DNA of 64,000 nt from Lysinibacillus sp. FSL M8-0337 (GCF_038593855.1 NZ_CP151996.1:2046001-2110000), one strand, 5' to 3'; shown: positions 24,055-32,179, numbered from the stretch's first letter. Numbers and translations are program-made. Notes: generated by a model from the sequence alone, not told the origin.

Positions 24055-24948
24055 ATGAAGCAGCATGAACGAAAGGTATTAAAACGTGTTATAGAAGAAA
24101 ACTTAATAAATAAGGAAGGGATACGAAAAAAAGTATTAACAATGGCTGAAAATGAAACGATGCCCAAGAAGAAAGATTTTTTAACGTTTTTTAAAATGAA
24201 GTTTATCGTGATTCCTTTAACCGCCTGTCTACTATTCATGTTCTTTGTAAATCTAAGTCCGACTTTTGCTCTGGCAATGTCAAAGGTTCCTGTATTAGGA
24301 GCAGTAGTAAAAGTGATTACGATTGATGAATATATAGAAAAGACAGATTCGATTGATGCACATATTAAAATTCCTCAATTCTCTGATATAGGGAATCCAT
24401 CATTAGAAAATCAGATTAATACGATGATTAAGGAAAAAATTGAGAGCCTTGCTGCGAAAGCAAAACAGGACTCAGCGGAATTTAAGAAAAACTTCCTTGG
24501 AGAGGGAGAGGATGCAAGAGATATTAATGAATATACACCTAGCACATACAAATTTGATTATGAAGTAAAAAGCTCAAATGCAAAAATCTTGTCATTTATC
24601 ATTAATGAAACAGAAACTACAAATGGATTAACATTTGATACAAAGTATTTTTATAATATTGATTTAACAACAGGAAAGGAACTAACGCTAGAAGATTTAC
24701 TAGGAAAAGATTACGAAAAAATAGTAGATCCAGAAATAGAGCGTCAAGTGAAGGAACGTGCGAAGACCGATGAAAATCTTTGGTCGTACTATCAAGAATA
24801 TTATGCTTCAAAGGGAGATGGTGGAATAGACGAATATACGTCAAAAAACTTCTATATTAATGAAGAAGGAAATCCAGTCATCTTTTTCTATGAATATTAC
24901 ATTGCTCCACCCTATGCTGGTCCACAAGAATTTGAGATTAAACGCTAA
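24055..24948 (+). CDS. RsiV-like anti-sigma factor (DUF3298 C-terminal domain)
   Basis: The protein has 297 residues. The N-terminal 50 residues are cytosolic and basic, followed by a single membrane span (FIVIPLTACLLFMFFVNL, about residues 52-70) and an external domain. That domain has the DUF4163/DUF3298 layout (KIPQF...NPSLENQINTMI, FDTKYFYNIDLTTGKELTLEDLLG, NFYINEEGNPVIFFYEYYIAPPYAGP). In B. subtilis RsiV binds lysozyme and is then cleaved to free SigV. The same arrangement is inferred here, placing the deacetylase under lysozyme control. Confidence 0.85.
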   Translation: MKQHERKVLKRVIEENLINKEGIRKKVLTMAENETMPKKKDFLTFFKMKFIVIPLTACLLFMFFVNLSPTFALAMSKVPVLGAVVKVITIDEYIEKTDSIDAHIKIPQFSDIGNPSLENQINTMIKEKIESLAAKAKQDSAEFKKNFLGEGEDARDINEYTPSTYKFDYEVKSSNAKILSFIINETETTNGLTFDTKYFYNIDLTTGKELTLEDLLGKDYEKIVDPEIERQVKERAKTDENLWSYYQEYYASKGDGGIDEYTSKNFYINEEGNPVIFFYEYYIAPPYAGPQEFEIKR

Positions 24949-24968
24949 ACATATTGAAATAACAGAGA

Positions 24969-25006
24969 AAACCCAGTTCCGTATACAAAAGGTACTGGGT
25001 TTTTTC
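24969..25006 (+). terminator. Intrinsic terminator of the sigma operon
   Basis: AACCCAGT (24970-24977) pairs with ACTGGGTT (24994-25001), followed by TTTTC. Confidence 0.85.
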
Positions 25007-25083
25007 TATTGGTGAAAAAATAGTAATTTTAATGCACATTTTACATTTATAACTATAAAATATATATATTTTAACAAAAAATA

Positions 25084-25437
25084 CTTTACAAAATAAACAG
25101 AATACTAATAAAATTAAGATAATTGAATGACCGAAAATAGTGAAACAAATTACAATTTGGAGGAAAGAAAAATGAAGAAGTACCAACTTTTTGCAAGTAT
25201 TGTAGCTGTTAGTTTGTTGACTATAGGATTTGGTTCATTTGCAAATGCATCCCCTACATATCATGGGTATTCAGGAAAAGTTCAAATTATTAATAATTTA
25301 GAGACACTTGATGCTGTTAAAGAAACTACAGGTAGTGCTTACAATTTAGTTTCGTAGGTTGAGAAATAGAAACATGAAAGTTCAAATAATTTTGGTCATT
25401 CAACAACTAATTAGAGATGGTGAAGGTTGAGGTGATA
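25084..25437 (+). repeat. Direct repeat, left copy (promoter region, truncated secreted-protein gene and 3' flank)
   Basis: From CTTTACAAAATAAACAG (25084) to about 25270 the DNA is identical to 27246-27432, then it diverges. The downstream ends also match: TTTTGGTCATTCAA (25390-25403 and 27752-27765) and GGTGAAGGTTGAGGTG (25420-25435 and 27782-27797). The repeats flank the HNH toxin and SUKH immunity genes. Confidence 0.9.
25172..25357 (+). pseudogene. Truncated copy of the DUF2712-like secreted protein gene
   Basis: The first 58 codons match the intact gene at 27334 (signal peptide KKYQLFASIVAVSLLTIGFGSFANA, then SPTYHGYSGKVQII and TGSAYNLVS), then a TAG stops the frame and the remaining 70 residues are absent. 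The ribosome site TTGGAGGAAAG is intact, so a 61-residue secreted fragment could be made, but its loss of the mature C-terminal part suggests a remnant of the duplication. Confidence 0.75.
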
Positions 25438-25540
25438 ATGAATCAGACACTGGTTAAAATTCCTCCTATAATAAACACACTAAAATAATAACTATAAATT
25501 CAGAAAATACTAAAAATTAAAAAGGAGAGAGAAAATCGAA

Positions 25541-26548
25541 ATGAAAAAAATAGTATTATCACTATCACTATTAATATTATTACTTTTAGTTTCATTTACT
25601 CCAACTTTTTTAGCAAGATCATCGGTGTTAGAGTTAGAACACGTAAGTCATGAAGAAGATTATTTAGAAGCTGCTATTCAATTACAAAAATTATATGAGT
25701 TGGGATATATCGATGAATATATTACTGAGGAAGATCTTAGAGCAGAATTTGTAATAAACGATGGGTATATATTAAGTGAAGGAACATATATAGTTGCGTT
25801 AGATACTGAAACTGATGAAATTATTGATATAAATGAGTTAATTGACAACAATTCTCTAAAAAATACTTTCTCAAGAAATGCTTATTCAGATAACATTAGT
25901 AAGTATAATTCGTTATTAGTATATTCAGTTGCATTTAAAACGTGGATTAGCAATGCTGGTACAACAACATCAAAAATTAACCATTCAGCAGAGGTTACAG
26001 GAGTATATGGGGTAGGTACAAGACCAAAAGATTATACAATTATTGCAAGTATTCAAAGAGCTACAAGTGAAAATGGTTCATATATAAATGCGGACAATAT
26101 TACTAAAACAGTAACCTTGAAACAAGTAGTTACAATTTCTGCTTATATAAATTCAACATATTATTGGAAATCTGATTCAATGGCATATGCTAATTATTCA
26201 AATGCATCTTATCGTGCGAGTGCTAAAAATGAAGGACCTTGGTTGTTGAATAAAAAAGGAATGAAATATCCAGAATATACAGACCCTAAGTCCAAAAAAG
26301 TAATGACTAAACCAGTTTCTACAACTTGGTCAGCAAATTCTAGTTCTTCTTGTGCTTTGACTAACTCTGATAGGAGAGCATATAGAACATGGTATGATGC
26401 AACTTATGGATCTTTAAATTGGAATGATTATGAAATTCATCATATTAGACCGTGTAAATGGGGAGGAAATAAGGATTATAGCAATTTAATTCCTTTGCCA
26501 TATTCATTTCATAGAGGCACTGTATCTCCTTGGTGGGTAAACTATTAG
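25541..26548 (+). CDS. Secreted HNH-type nuclease toxin
   Basis: The protein has 335 residues with AAGGAGAG before the ATG. It has a signal peptide (KKIVLSLSLLILLLLVSFTPTFLA), a middle region of about 200 residues rich in Ser, Thr, Tyr and Asn without known domains, and a C-terminal HNH/WHH-like domain. That domain contains LTNSDRRAYRTWYDATYGS, EIHHIRPCKWGGNKDYSNLIPLP and FHRG. HH, N and H match the catalytic and metal positions of HNH nucleases. It is followed by an SMI1/KNR4 gene, the usual immunity partner of such nucleases. It looks like an exported antibacterial effector with Sec secretion rather than a type VII cargo. Confidence 0.8.
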   Translation: MKKIVLSLSLLILLLLVSFTPTFLARSSVLELEHVSHEEDYLEAAIQLQKLYELGYIDEYITEEDLRAEFVINDGYILSEGTYIVALDTETDEIIDINELIDNNSLKNTFSRNAYSDNISKYNSLLVYSVAFKTWISNAGTTTSKINHSAEVTGVYGVGTRPKDYTIIASIQRATSENGSYINADNITKTVTLKQVVTISAYINSTYYWKSDSMAYANYSNASYRASAKNEGPWLLNKKGMKYPEYTDPKSKKVMTKPVSTTWSANSSSSCALTNSDRRAYRTWYDATYGSLNWNDYEIHHIRPCKWGGNKDYSNLIPLPYSFHRGTVSPWWVNY

Positions 26549-26566
26549 AAATTAGGTGAAGATAGT

Positions 26567-27088
26567 ATGTCAATTGAATTAATCTTAACAGCATTAAATA
26601 AAAGGTTAGATAAAGAGAACAGCATTATCATACAAAGGGAGAATGGAGAAATTTTAAATGTAACCTGTGATTGGAATTGTCCAATATCAAATCATGAACT
26701 ACAGGAATTCACTTTAGAAACTCAGCATGTTTTACCGAAGGAATTGTGCTTATTTTTAAAACATAGTAATGGAGCGAAATTATTTAATGATAATGGTCTT
26801 GGTTATGATTTCTTTGAAATATTTAATTTAAGCCAGATATTAAATTATATCCATGAATATGAGACCAATATATACTATCAAAGTGCCTATGATAAAAATT
26901 GGTTTATGATGGGTAATTATAGAGGATATGGTGATTATATGTTCGTTGATTCTCAAAAAGTTGCTAATGGGGAGGATGATTATCTTATCTTTGTTCATGA
27001 AGGAGACATTCAAAGGTTACCTATGAACTTTGAAACTTGGCTGGACAGATTTATTGTTACACAGGGAGCTAGATATTGGCTATGGTAA
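26567..27088 (+). CDS. SUKH (SMI1/KNR4) family immunity protein
   Basis: The protein has 173 residues and starts 18 bases after the toxin, behind TTAGGTGA. ISNHELQEFTLETQHVLPKELCLFLKHSNGAKLF is the SUKH N-terminal motif, with LxxFExxxxxxLPxxLxxFLxxxNGG layout, and YGDYMFVDSQK...DYLIFVHEGD is the C-terminal half. SUKH proteins neutralise nuclease toxins encoded next door. Its role as antidote to the 25541-26548 toxin follows from adjacency. Confidence 0.88.
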   Translation: MSIELILTALNKRLDKENSIIIQRENGEILNVTCDWNCPISNHELQEFTLETQHVLPKELCLFLKHSNGAKLFNDNGLGYDFFEIFNLSQILNYIHEYETNIYYQSAYDKNWFMMGNYRGYGDYMFVDSQKVANGEDDYLIFVHEGDIQRLPMNFETWLDRFIVTQGARYWLW

Positions 27089-27130
27089 AACTAGCTAAAC
27101 AGTATAGAGATAAAGCGAGTAAACGAAGAT

Positions 27131-27166
27131 CAGCTACTTAATTTAAATATTAGTAGCTGTTTTTTT
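27131..27166 (+). terminator. Terminator of the toxin-immunity pair
   Basis: CAGCTACT (27131-27138) pairs with AGTAGCTG (27152-27159), followed by seven T residues. Confidence 0.85.
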
Positions 27167-27245
27167 GTATAAAACGAAAATATATCAACTTTAAAGCAAA
27201 TGGTATCTTTAAATCTATTAAATGTATTTATTTTAACAAAATTCA

Positions 27246-27798
27246 CTTTACAAAATAAACAGAATACTAATAAAATTAAGATAATTGAATGACCGAAAAT
27301 AGTGAAACAAATTACAATTTGGAGGAAAGAAAAATGAAGAAGTACCAACTTTTTGCAAGTATTGTAGCTGTTAGTTTGTTGACTATAGGATTTGGTTCAT
27401 TTGCAAATGCATCCCCTACATATCATGGGTATTTAGGAAAAGTTCAAATTATAAGTGATTTAGAGACTACCGATGCTGTTAAAGAAACGACGGGCAGTGC
27501 TTACAATTTAGTAACGTATATTCAGAGGGGCAAATTGGTATCATGGGTTGAAAAGGGGACTAGGAATGTTACGACAAAAGAAATGTATGCAGAGCGTACA
27601 ACTGTTCCAATGGATTACTTAGGAAATGCCAGTTCATTAATAGGGGAAAAAGTTCACTTAAATATTTCTACTTCTATTGGAACATTTGAATCAGTTGATA
27701 CTGCAGGAACATGGACACCTAATTAATCTAATAAGATATAAGATACTCAATTTTTGGTCATTCAATCCATTGGTTGGAAATGGTGAAGGTTGAGGTGT
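27246..27798 (+). repeat. Direct repeat, right copy (intact secreted-protein gene and flanks)
   Basis: This is the counterpart of 25084-25437. The identical block covers the promoter region, ribosome site and signal peptide of the secreted-protein gene. The two copies are 2,162 bases apart. Confidence 0.9.
27334..27726 (+). CDS. Small secreted protein (DUF2712-like) beside an ABC system
   Basis: The protein has 130 residues from the ATG at 27334 with TTGGAGG in front. The signal peptide ends FGSFANA. The mature part of about 105 residues has no cysteines and reads like a small beta protein: TGSAYNLVTYIQRGKLVSWVEKG, MDYLGNASSLIGEKVHLNIS and a final SVDTAGTWTPN. The TSGSAYN...G..V.L...AG.W pattern recalls Bacillus DUF2712 proteins, which occur next to ABC transporters; this is from memory. 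Seventy bases downstream begins a four-gene ABC system, so it may be that system's secreted peptide or bacteriocin-like product. Confidence 0.7.
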   Translation: MKKYQLFASIVAVSLLTIGFGSFANASPTYHGYLGKVQIISDLETTDAVKETTGSAYNLVTYIQRGKLVSWVEKGTRNVTTKEMYAERTTVPMDYLGNASSLIGEKVHLNISTSIGTFESVDTAGTWTPN

Positions 27799-27803
27799 AA
27801 AAC

Positions 27804-28598
27804 ATGATTATGTATATTAGGCAAGAGTTTAAAAGAGCATTGTTATCCAAAATGGGACTTATCACAATAGCAATCTCTATTTTACTAGTGTTTATCGGTA
27901 TGCTGGAAGCATTAATATGGATTAATAGCGGGGTGATTTCAATTGTGTACACCTTTTTACAAGGCTATAATGCTGGTACTGCATCATATATTGTCATTGT
28001 ATTTCCAATTATTGCATGTATGCCATTTGCGAATTCTTATCGAACAGATATTCAAACAGGATTCCACCATTATATACAATACCGTATGAAAAAAAGCCGC
28101 TATATGACAATTCGTTTAGCGGTCAATGCACTTGCCGGAGGGGTAGCTGTTGCAATTGGCCCTGCCATTGCTTTTACTTTTTTAATGGTTTTAAAGCTTC
28201 TATTAAATGTACCAATGTTAAGACCTGAGCGAAGATTAGATCCTGTATACTTTTTTCAAGGTATCGGTGTAAACTCTCCAATCCTTATGATGATAATAAT
28301 GATTGGAATTATGTTTTGTAGTGGGATGATATTTGCAACGCTAGGTTTAGGAATATCTGCGGTAATTCAAAATCAATATATTGCGTTATTTATACCATTT
28401 ATGTATTTAATTGTATCAGTGACAGTATTGGCGAAGATTCACCCTGCATTAAATGCGATGGCATTATTTGATGTGGATATCATTGACAAATCTAACATTG
28501 GACAAACTTTTCTATATGGCATAGTGCTTGTTGTAGTGGGGATAACACTATTTTTTATAGGAGGGACAGCAAAGGTTGAAGAACGCTTTAAAGAGTAA
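27804..28598 (+). CDS. ABC-type membrane protein 1
   Basis: The 264-residue integral membrane protein has about six hydrophobic spans. It starts behind GAGGTGTAAAAC; an ATG two codons later is equally possible. RQEFKRALLSKMGLITIAISILLVFIGM at the N-terminus and FANSYRTDIQTGFHHYIQYRMKKSRYMTIR resemble ABC-2-type permeases. It lies between the secreted protein gene and three further genes of the same system and overlaps the next by 23 bases. Confidence 0.75.
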   Translation: MIMYIRQEFKRALLSKMGLITIAISILLVFIGMLEALIWINSGVISIVYTFLQGYNAGTASYIVIVFPIIACMPFANSYRTDIQTGFHHYIQYRMKKSRYMTIRLAVNALAGGVAVAIGPAIAFTFLMVLKLLLNVPMLRPERRLDPVYFFQGIGVNSPILMMIIMIGIMFCSGMIFATLGLGISAVIQNQYIALFIPFMYLIVSVTVLAKIHPALNAMALFDVDIIDKSNIGQTFLYGIVLVVVGITLFFIGGTAKVEERFKE

Positions 28599-29373
28599 AA
28601 CACAACTAAAGCTATATACACCGAAGAAAGGTATTATTTTCGTTTATATTGTGTTGATGCTATATTTCTACAATTTATTGCTATCAACAAAAATAGTCGA
28701 AGGCAATATCTTTGATTTATTACTTCATCTTACGGAGTTTCATCCTCTTTTTTATGTTATCATGCCTGCATTTACAATGATGCTTATTTCATACTTTTCA
28801 TTAGGGAATATGCAAAACTATTTGTTATTTAGATTTTCGACAAAACGGCAATGGTATCATGCAAACCTTTTACGAGTGGCAAAGTTAGCTTCATATTACT
28901 GCCTAATGATTGTCGCCATCATGATACTGGAAGCTGTATTTGTCTTAGATTTTAAAAATCAATGGAGTAATTATAGTGTTCATTACTATAAACATCATAC
29001 AGAGCTATTAAGAAATAGCACACCTATCTTCTTAACAACATTGTCAGTTATACTTTTATGGTTGTTTTTATTGTTTTTCGGGATGCTTTTTTACATAAGC
29101 TATGTATTTACAGGGCGGATATTATCAGCTTGTTTAGTTGTTTTGTTCGTCAACATGTTGAATATAGGTGTATTTTTGTCAAAAATAACGCCGATATCTT
29201 CCTATTTATTTTATGATCATATTAATATTTTTCAATATACTAGCTCTAAATCTGCAATAAGTGCAGTTCCCTATACCATTCTCTTGTATTGGATTGTGTT
29301 AATGTTGCTACTTTATTTCATTGGATATTACATGATCGATAAAAAAGATATGTACATTGGAGAGAGAAAATAA
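28576..29373 (+). CDS. ABC-type membrane protein 2
   Basis: This 265-residue protein starts at a TTG overlapping the previous gene, with GGAGGG about 10 bases upstream. It has about six spans, a basic N-terminus and a loop LFRFSTKRQWYHANLLRVAKL similar in type to the charged loop of protein 1, so the two are probably paralogous permeases. No named family is recognised beyond that. Its stop shares one base with the next start. Confidence 0.7.
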   Translation: MKNALKSKTQLKLYTPKKGIIFVYIVLMLYFYNLLLSTKIVEGNIFDLLLHLTEFHPLFYVIMPAFTMMLISYFSLGNMQNYLLFRFSTKRQWYHANLLRVAKLASYYCLMIVAIMILEAVFVLDFKNQWSNYSVHYYKHHTELLRNSTPIFLTTLSVILLWLFLLFFGMLFYISYVFTGRILSACLVVLFVNMLNIGVFLSKITPISSYLFYDHINIFQYTSSKSAISAVPYTILLYWIVLMLLLYFIGYYMIDKKDMYIGERK

Positions 29374-30155
29374 TGTTGAAAAAACTGGTTACTTATTATA
29401 CATGTTCTTTCTTTAAAATAAAGTATGTCCTAGGTATCGTTGCCATTTTTGTACTGAATAGCATGCTTGTTTGTACTTCATACGCTGATCTCATACCGAA
29501 TGGCTATACCAATCAAATTGTCTTTATGTTTTATATGCCATTAAATATCCAATTCGATATATTACGTTGGTTATTAATTTTTATTCCTGTTCTCTTATTA
29601 CTGAGTTCATGTATAGTTCAGGAGCTGACTAACCATCCAACGTATCTTATTCAAAGAATGAAAAGCTATCGTGATTGTTTTCATAGCATATTTATTGCGA
29701 TAGGCATCAGTTTGATTGGATATGTTGGAATAGGGTATATGGTAACAGCAATATTCGTTTACTTCATTAATAATAATATAGAGGGTCACAATGAAATACC
29801 ATTATCGTTGTTCCACAATTCGGATGGATGGCAAGTGCTATTGAGCCATTTTATCCTATTTATTTTAACAGGATTGTTATTACTCATTATCCACACTATT
29901 TTTCTATTTATTATCAATAATGTAGTCTTCGCAATGTTTCTCGTTATTATTAGTATGATTTCTTCGGTTGCTGTTGGCTATTTATTTCCGCCTATTCTAA
30001 AGTTTTTACCGCTAACTTATTTTTTGCTCGGCTTGAGGGAATTACAGGGAATATCCTTTGCGTGGTTTAATACTATAATCGCGCTATGTATCGTGTTGTC
30101 CTATAGTGTGCTTTATGGCCTTTTTATTAAATTGAGAGAAAAAATAGTTGGGTAA
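29373..30155 (+). CDS. ABC-type membrane protein 3
   Basis: The 260-residue protein has about six membrane spans and starts directly at the previous stop (TAATG). LIQRMKSYRDCFHSIFIAIGISL is the charged loop equivalent to those in proteins 1 and 2. Three related permease-like proteins with one ATPase is an unusual composition; bacteriocin immunity exporters commonly have one or two. Confidence 0.7.
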   Translation: MLKKLVTYYTCSFFKIKYVLGIVAIFVLNSMLVCTSYADLIPNGYTNQIVFMFYMPLNIQFDILRWLLIFIPVLLLLSSCIVQELTNHPTYLIQRMKSYRDCFHSIFIAIGISLIGYVGIGYMVTAIFVYFINNNIEGHNEIPLSLFHNSDGWQVLLSHFILFILTGLLLLIIHTIFLFIINNVVFAMFLVIISMISSVAVGYLFPPILKFLPLTYFLLGLRELQGISFAWFNTIIALCIVLSYSVLYGLFIKLREKIVG

Positions 30156-30170
30156 AAGGAGGTTGTATTT

Positions 30171-30824
30171 ATGACCATACTCGAAATACACAATTTACAT
30201 AAAAAGATAAAGGGTCGTCAGTTGCTGAAAAATATAACATTAGTCATTGATAAACCCGGAATTTATGGGATTGTCGGCAGAAATGGTTCAGGTAAAAGTT
30301 TATTATTTAAGACAATTGCTGGACTTTTTGTTCCGAGTAGCGGCACTGTAAAAGTGTTTAATGACATTATCGGCAAAGGTAATTTTCCGAAATCTTTTGG
30401 TGCATTATTAGATACGCCTGGATTTCTAACCCAATATTCAGGTTTTCAAAACTTAAAGATACTCGCCTCAATTCAGAATAAAATCAGTGATCAAGATATC
30501 AAAAACGTTTTGACGTTAGTTGGGTTGGATTATAATGATAAAGGACCGGTACGGAAGTATTCATTAGGCATGCGACAAAGGTTAGGGATTGCACAGGCAA
30601 TTATGGAAAATCCCAAATTACTATTATTGGATGAGCCGATGAATGGATTGGATCAATCGGGTGTAGCGGAAATGCGAGACATGATTCTGAACTTTAGAAA
30701 GCAGGACATAACCATCCTTTTAGCAAGCCATAACCCTGAAGATATTGCCTTACTTTGCGATGAGGTTTATAAAATGGATGGAGGGGAGTTAGTACGTTAT
30801 TCAAGTCCAGTGAGACTATCATAG
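30171..30824 (+). CDS. ABC transporter ATP-binding protein
   Basis: The protein has 217 residues behind AAAGGAGG. Walker A is VGRNGSGKS, the signature is YSLGMRQRLGIAQAIMENP, Walker B is LLLLDEPMNGLD, and the switch histidine lies in LLASHNPED. It is the short form, without extra C-terminal domain, typical of bacteriocin-immunity or export ABC-2 systems. It ends the five-gene cluster 27334-30824 and presumably energises the three membrane proteins. Confidence 0.92.
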   Translation: MTILEIHNLHKKIKGRQLLKNITLVIDKPGIYGIVGRNGSGKSLLFKTIAGLFVPSSGTVKVFNDIIGKGNFPKSFGALLDTPGFLTQYSGFQNLKILASIQNKISDQDIKNVLTLVGLDYNDKGPVRKYSLGMRQRLGIAQAIMENPKLLLLDEPMNGLDQSGVAEMRDMILNFRKQDITILLASHNPEDIALLCDEVYKMDGGELVRYSSPVRLS

Positions 30825-31112
30825 CTCAAGTATGAAGTGGGCTATATAGCCGAGCCGATTGAAAAACCGCTTATTAGAAGAAACATCCATGGTGATAAGA
30901 AACCCTACATCTCTTTCAAAGGATGAGCTAAAAGAGCCAGCAAGAAGGAGGTGATGAGGAACTTGAAACCAAGCACGCATAAACTTAAGAAAATTATAAG
31001 CCATACTTTAATTTAATGCATTCCCTACAGTATTGAAGACCGTTCTAACGGTCTTTTTTAGTTTGCATTTCCACCATTATCGGAATGTCCAATTGTTAAA
31101 CAGTTCAATAAA
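30825..31112. other. Region after the ABC cluster with two tiny open frames
   Basis: A 21-codon frame from ATG 30889 (MVIRNPTSLSKDELKEPARR...) overlaps a strong AAGGAGGTGATG, and a 17-codon frame from TTG 30963 (MKPSTHKLKKIISHTLI) follows it at good spacing. Both are too short to judge; either could be a small peptide substrate of the transporter or noise. A terminator, AAGACCGT (31036-31043) with ACGGTCTT (31048-31055) plus T run, follows. Confidence 0.35.
31036..31059 (+). terminator. Intrinsic terminator
   Basis: AAGACCGT / ACGGTCTT hairpin with a 4-base loop and TTTTTT. Confidence 0.85.
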
Positions 31113-31162
31113 TTGACATATACATCGTATACGATATAAAATAAAAATAGATCGTATACGAT
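31113..31162 (+). promoter_or_regulatory. Promoter with twin perfect palindromic operators (MarR/OhrR site)
   Basis: TTGACA (31113-31118) and TATAAA (31135-31140) form the promoter, spacer 16. ATCGTATACGAT occurs twice, at 31124-31135 (overlapping the spacer and -10) and 31151-31162 (near the transcription start). Twin identical 12-base palindromes 27 bases apart are the expected footprint of the repressor encoded immediately downstream. Confidence 0.8.
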
Positions 31163-31183
31163 GTATTGAGAGGTGGATAAGAA

Positions 31184-31633
31184 ATTAAAGCATTTTTACT
31201 TGAAGATCAACTGTGTTTTGCTGTATACAAGGCAGCTAACCAATTTACAAAGTTATATCGGCAAGTGCTGGAGCCATTTGGTTTGACATACCCGCAGTAT
31301 TTGGTGCTACTTGCTTTATGGGAACAAGATAGTCTAGTAGTTAAACAAATTAGCGAAAAATTGAGTTTGGGCATAGGCACCTTAAATCCAATATTAAATA
31401 AGCTTGTTGATAAAGGATGGGTGACGAAAGAAACATCGTCTATGGATAAACGTGCTGTGATTATTTCTTTAACTGAGAAGGCAAGAGTAACCGAATCGTT
31501 AATTACAGAAAAGTTAGTGGAGAAAATGGCGCATTGTGATGCTTTGACAGTAATAGACGGTGATTTAAGAGCACAGTTACAAAATTTAAATGAATTATTA
31601 ACTCGATTAAATAACATGGAGGGTGAAAGATGA
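31184..31633 (+). CDS. MarR family repressor, OhrR-type, with apparent ATT start
   Basis: The homologous reading begins KAFLLEDQLCFAVYKAANQFTKLYR, where DQLCFA carries the reactive cysteine of OhrR proteins, and continues through the winged helix (YPQYLVLLALWEQDSL, ISEKLSLGIGTLNPILNKLVDKGWV). Upstream in frame is a TAA at 31178; between it and Lys no ATG, GTG or TTG occurs. AGGTGG (31171-31176) is well spaced to ATT at 31184. GTG at 31265 would lose the cysteine and helix 1. About 149 residues. Overlapping the peroxidase start (ATGA) it is probably an organic-peroxide sensor controlling both genes. Confidence 0.8.
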   Translation: MKAFLLEDQLCFAVYKAANQFTKLYRQVLEPFGLTYPQYLVLLALWEQDSLVVKQISEKLSLGIGTLNPILNKLVDKGWVTKETSSMDKRAVIISLTEKARVTESLITEKLVEKMAHCDALTVIDGDLRAQLQNLNELLTRLNNMEGER

Positions 31634-32109
31634 GTATTTATGATATCAATGTAACATTAGAAGATGGTTCAGAATATAGTTTAGAAAAATACAAAGGCAA
31701 GGCTTTATTAATTGTCAATACTGCAACAAAATGTGGTTTAGCTCCACAATTTCAAGAATTAGAGCAATTGTATACTTCTTATCGGGATATGGGGTTAGAA
31801 GTGCTAGGTTTTCCTTCTAATCAATTTAAGCAAGAAATGTCTTCAGCACTGGATGCCGCTGAAGCTTGCCGTTTAACGTATGGCGTTACATTTCCTATGC
31901 ATGAAATTATCAAGGTAAATGGTAAAGAAGCACACCCTCTTTATGATTATTTAAAAACGCATTCGAAAGGATTTTTGGGTAATAATATTAAATGGAATTT
32001 TACAAAATTCTTAGTTAATCGAGAAGGAGAAGTAGTAGCTCGATTTGGTCCAACTGATAAGCCAAAAAGCATTGAGTCGGATATAAAAAAAGTTTTGAAT
32101 TTACAATAA
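31630..32109 (+). CDS. Glutathione peroxidase family protein (thiol peroxidase, BsaA-like)
   Basis: The 159-residue protein overlaps the repressor stop by four bases. It has NTATKCGLAPQFQELEQLY with the peroxidatic Cys, LGFPSNQFKQEMSSALDAAEAC with the conserved Gln, and WNFTKFLVNREGEVVARFGP with the Trp of the active tetrad. The family uses Cys, not selenocysteine, and in Bacilli draws electrons mostly from thioredoxin. It reduces organic hydroperoxides, matching an OhrR-type regulator in the same operon. The usual GQEP segment reads KQEM here. Confidence 0.9.
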   Translation: MSIYDINVTLEDGSEYSLEKYKGKALLIVNTATKCGLAPQFQELEQLYTSYRDMGLEVLGFPSNQFKQEMSSALDAAEACRLTYGVTFPMHEIIKVNGKEAHPLYDYLKTHSKGFLGNNIKWNFTKFLVNREGEVVARFGPTDKPKSIESDIKKVLNLQ

Positions 32110-32146
32110 TAATGTAAACAGTGAGATATGCACTTTTACCATCTTC

Positions 32147-32179
32147 AAAAGCCCTTCCTATATGGTGGGCTTTTATTTT
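32147..32179 (+). terminator. Intrinsic terminator of the peroxidase operon
   Basis: AAAAGCCC (32147-32154) pairs with GGGCTTTT (32167-32174), followed by ATTTTG. Confidence 0.85.

Noticed and set aside
27334-27726. Lactococcin 972 family bacteriocin
   Set aside because: The export signal and ABC neighbours fit, but the Trp/Gly/His pattern of that family is absent.
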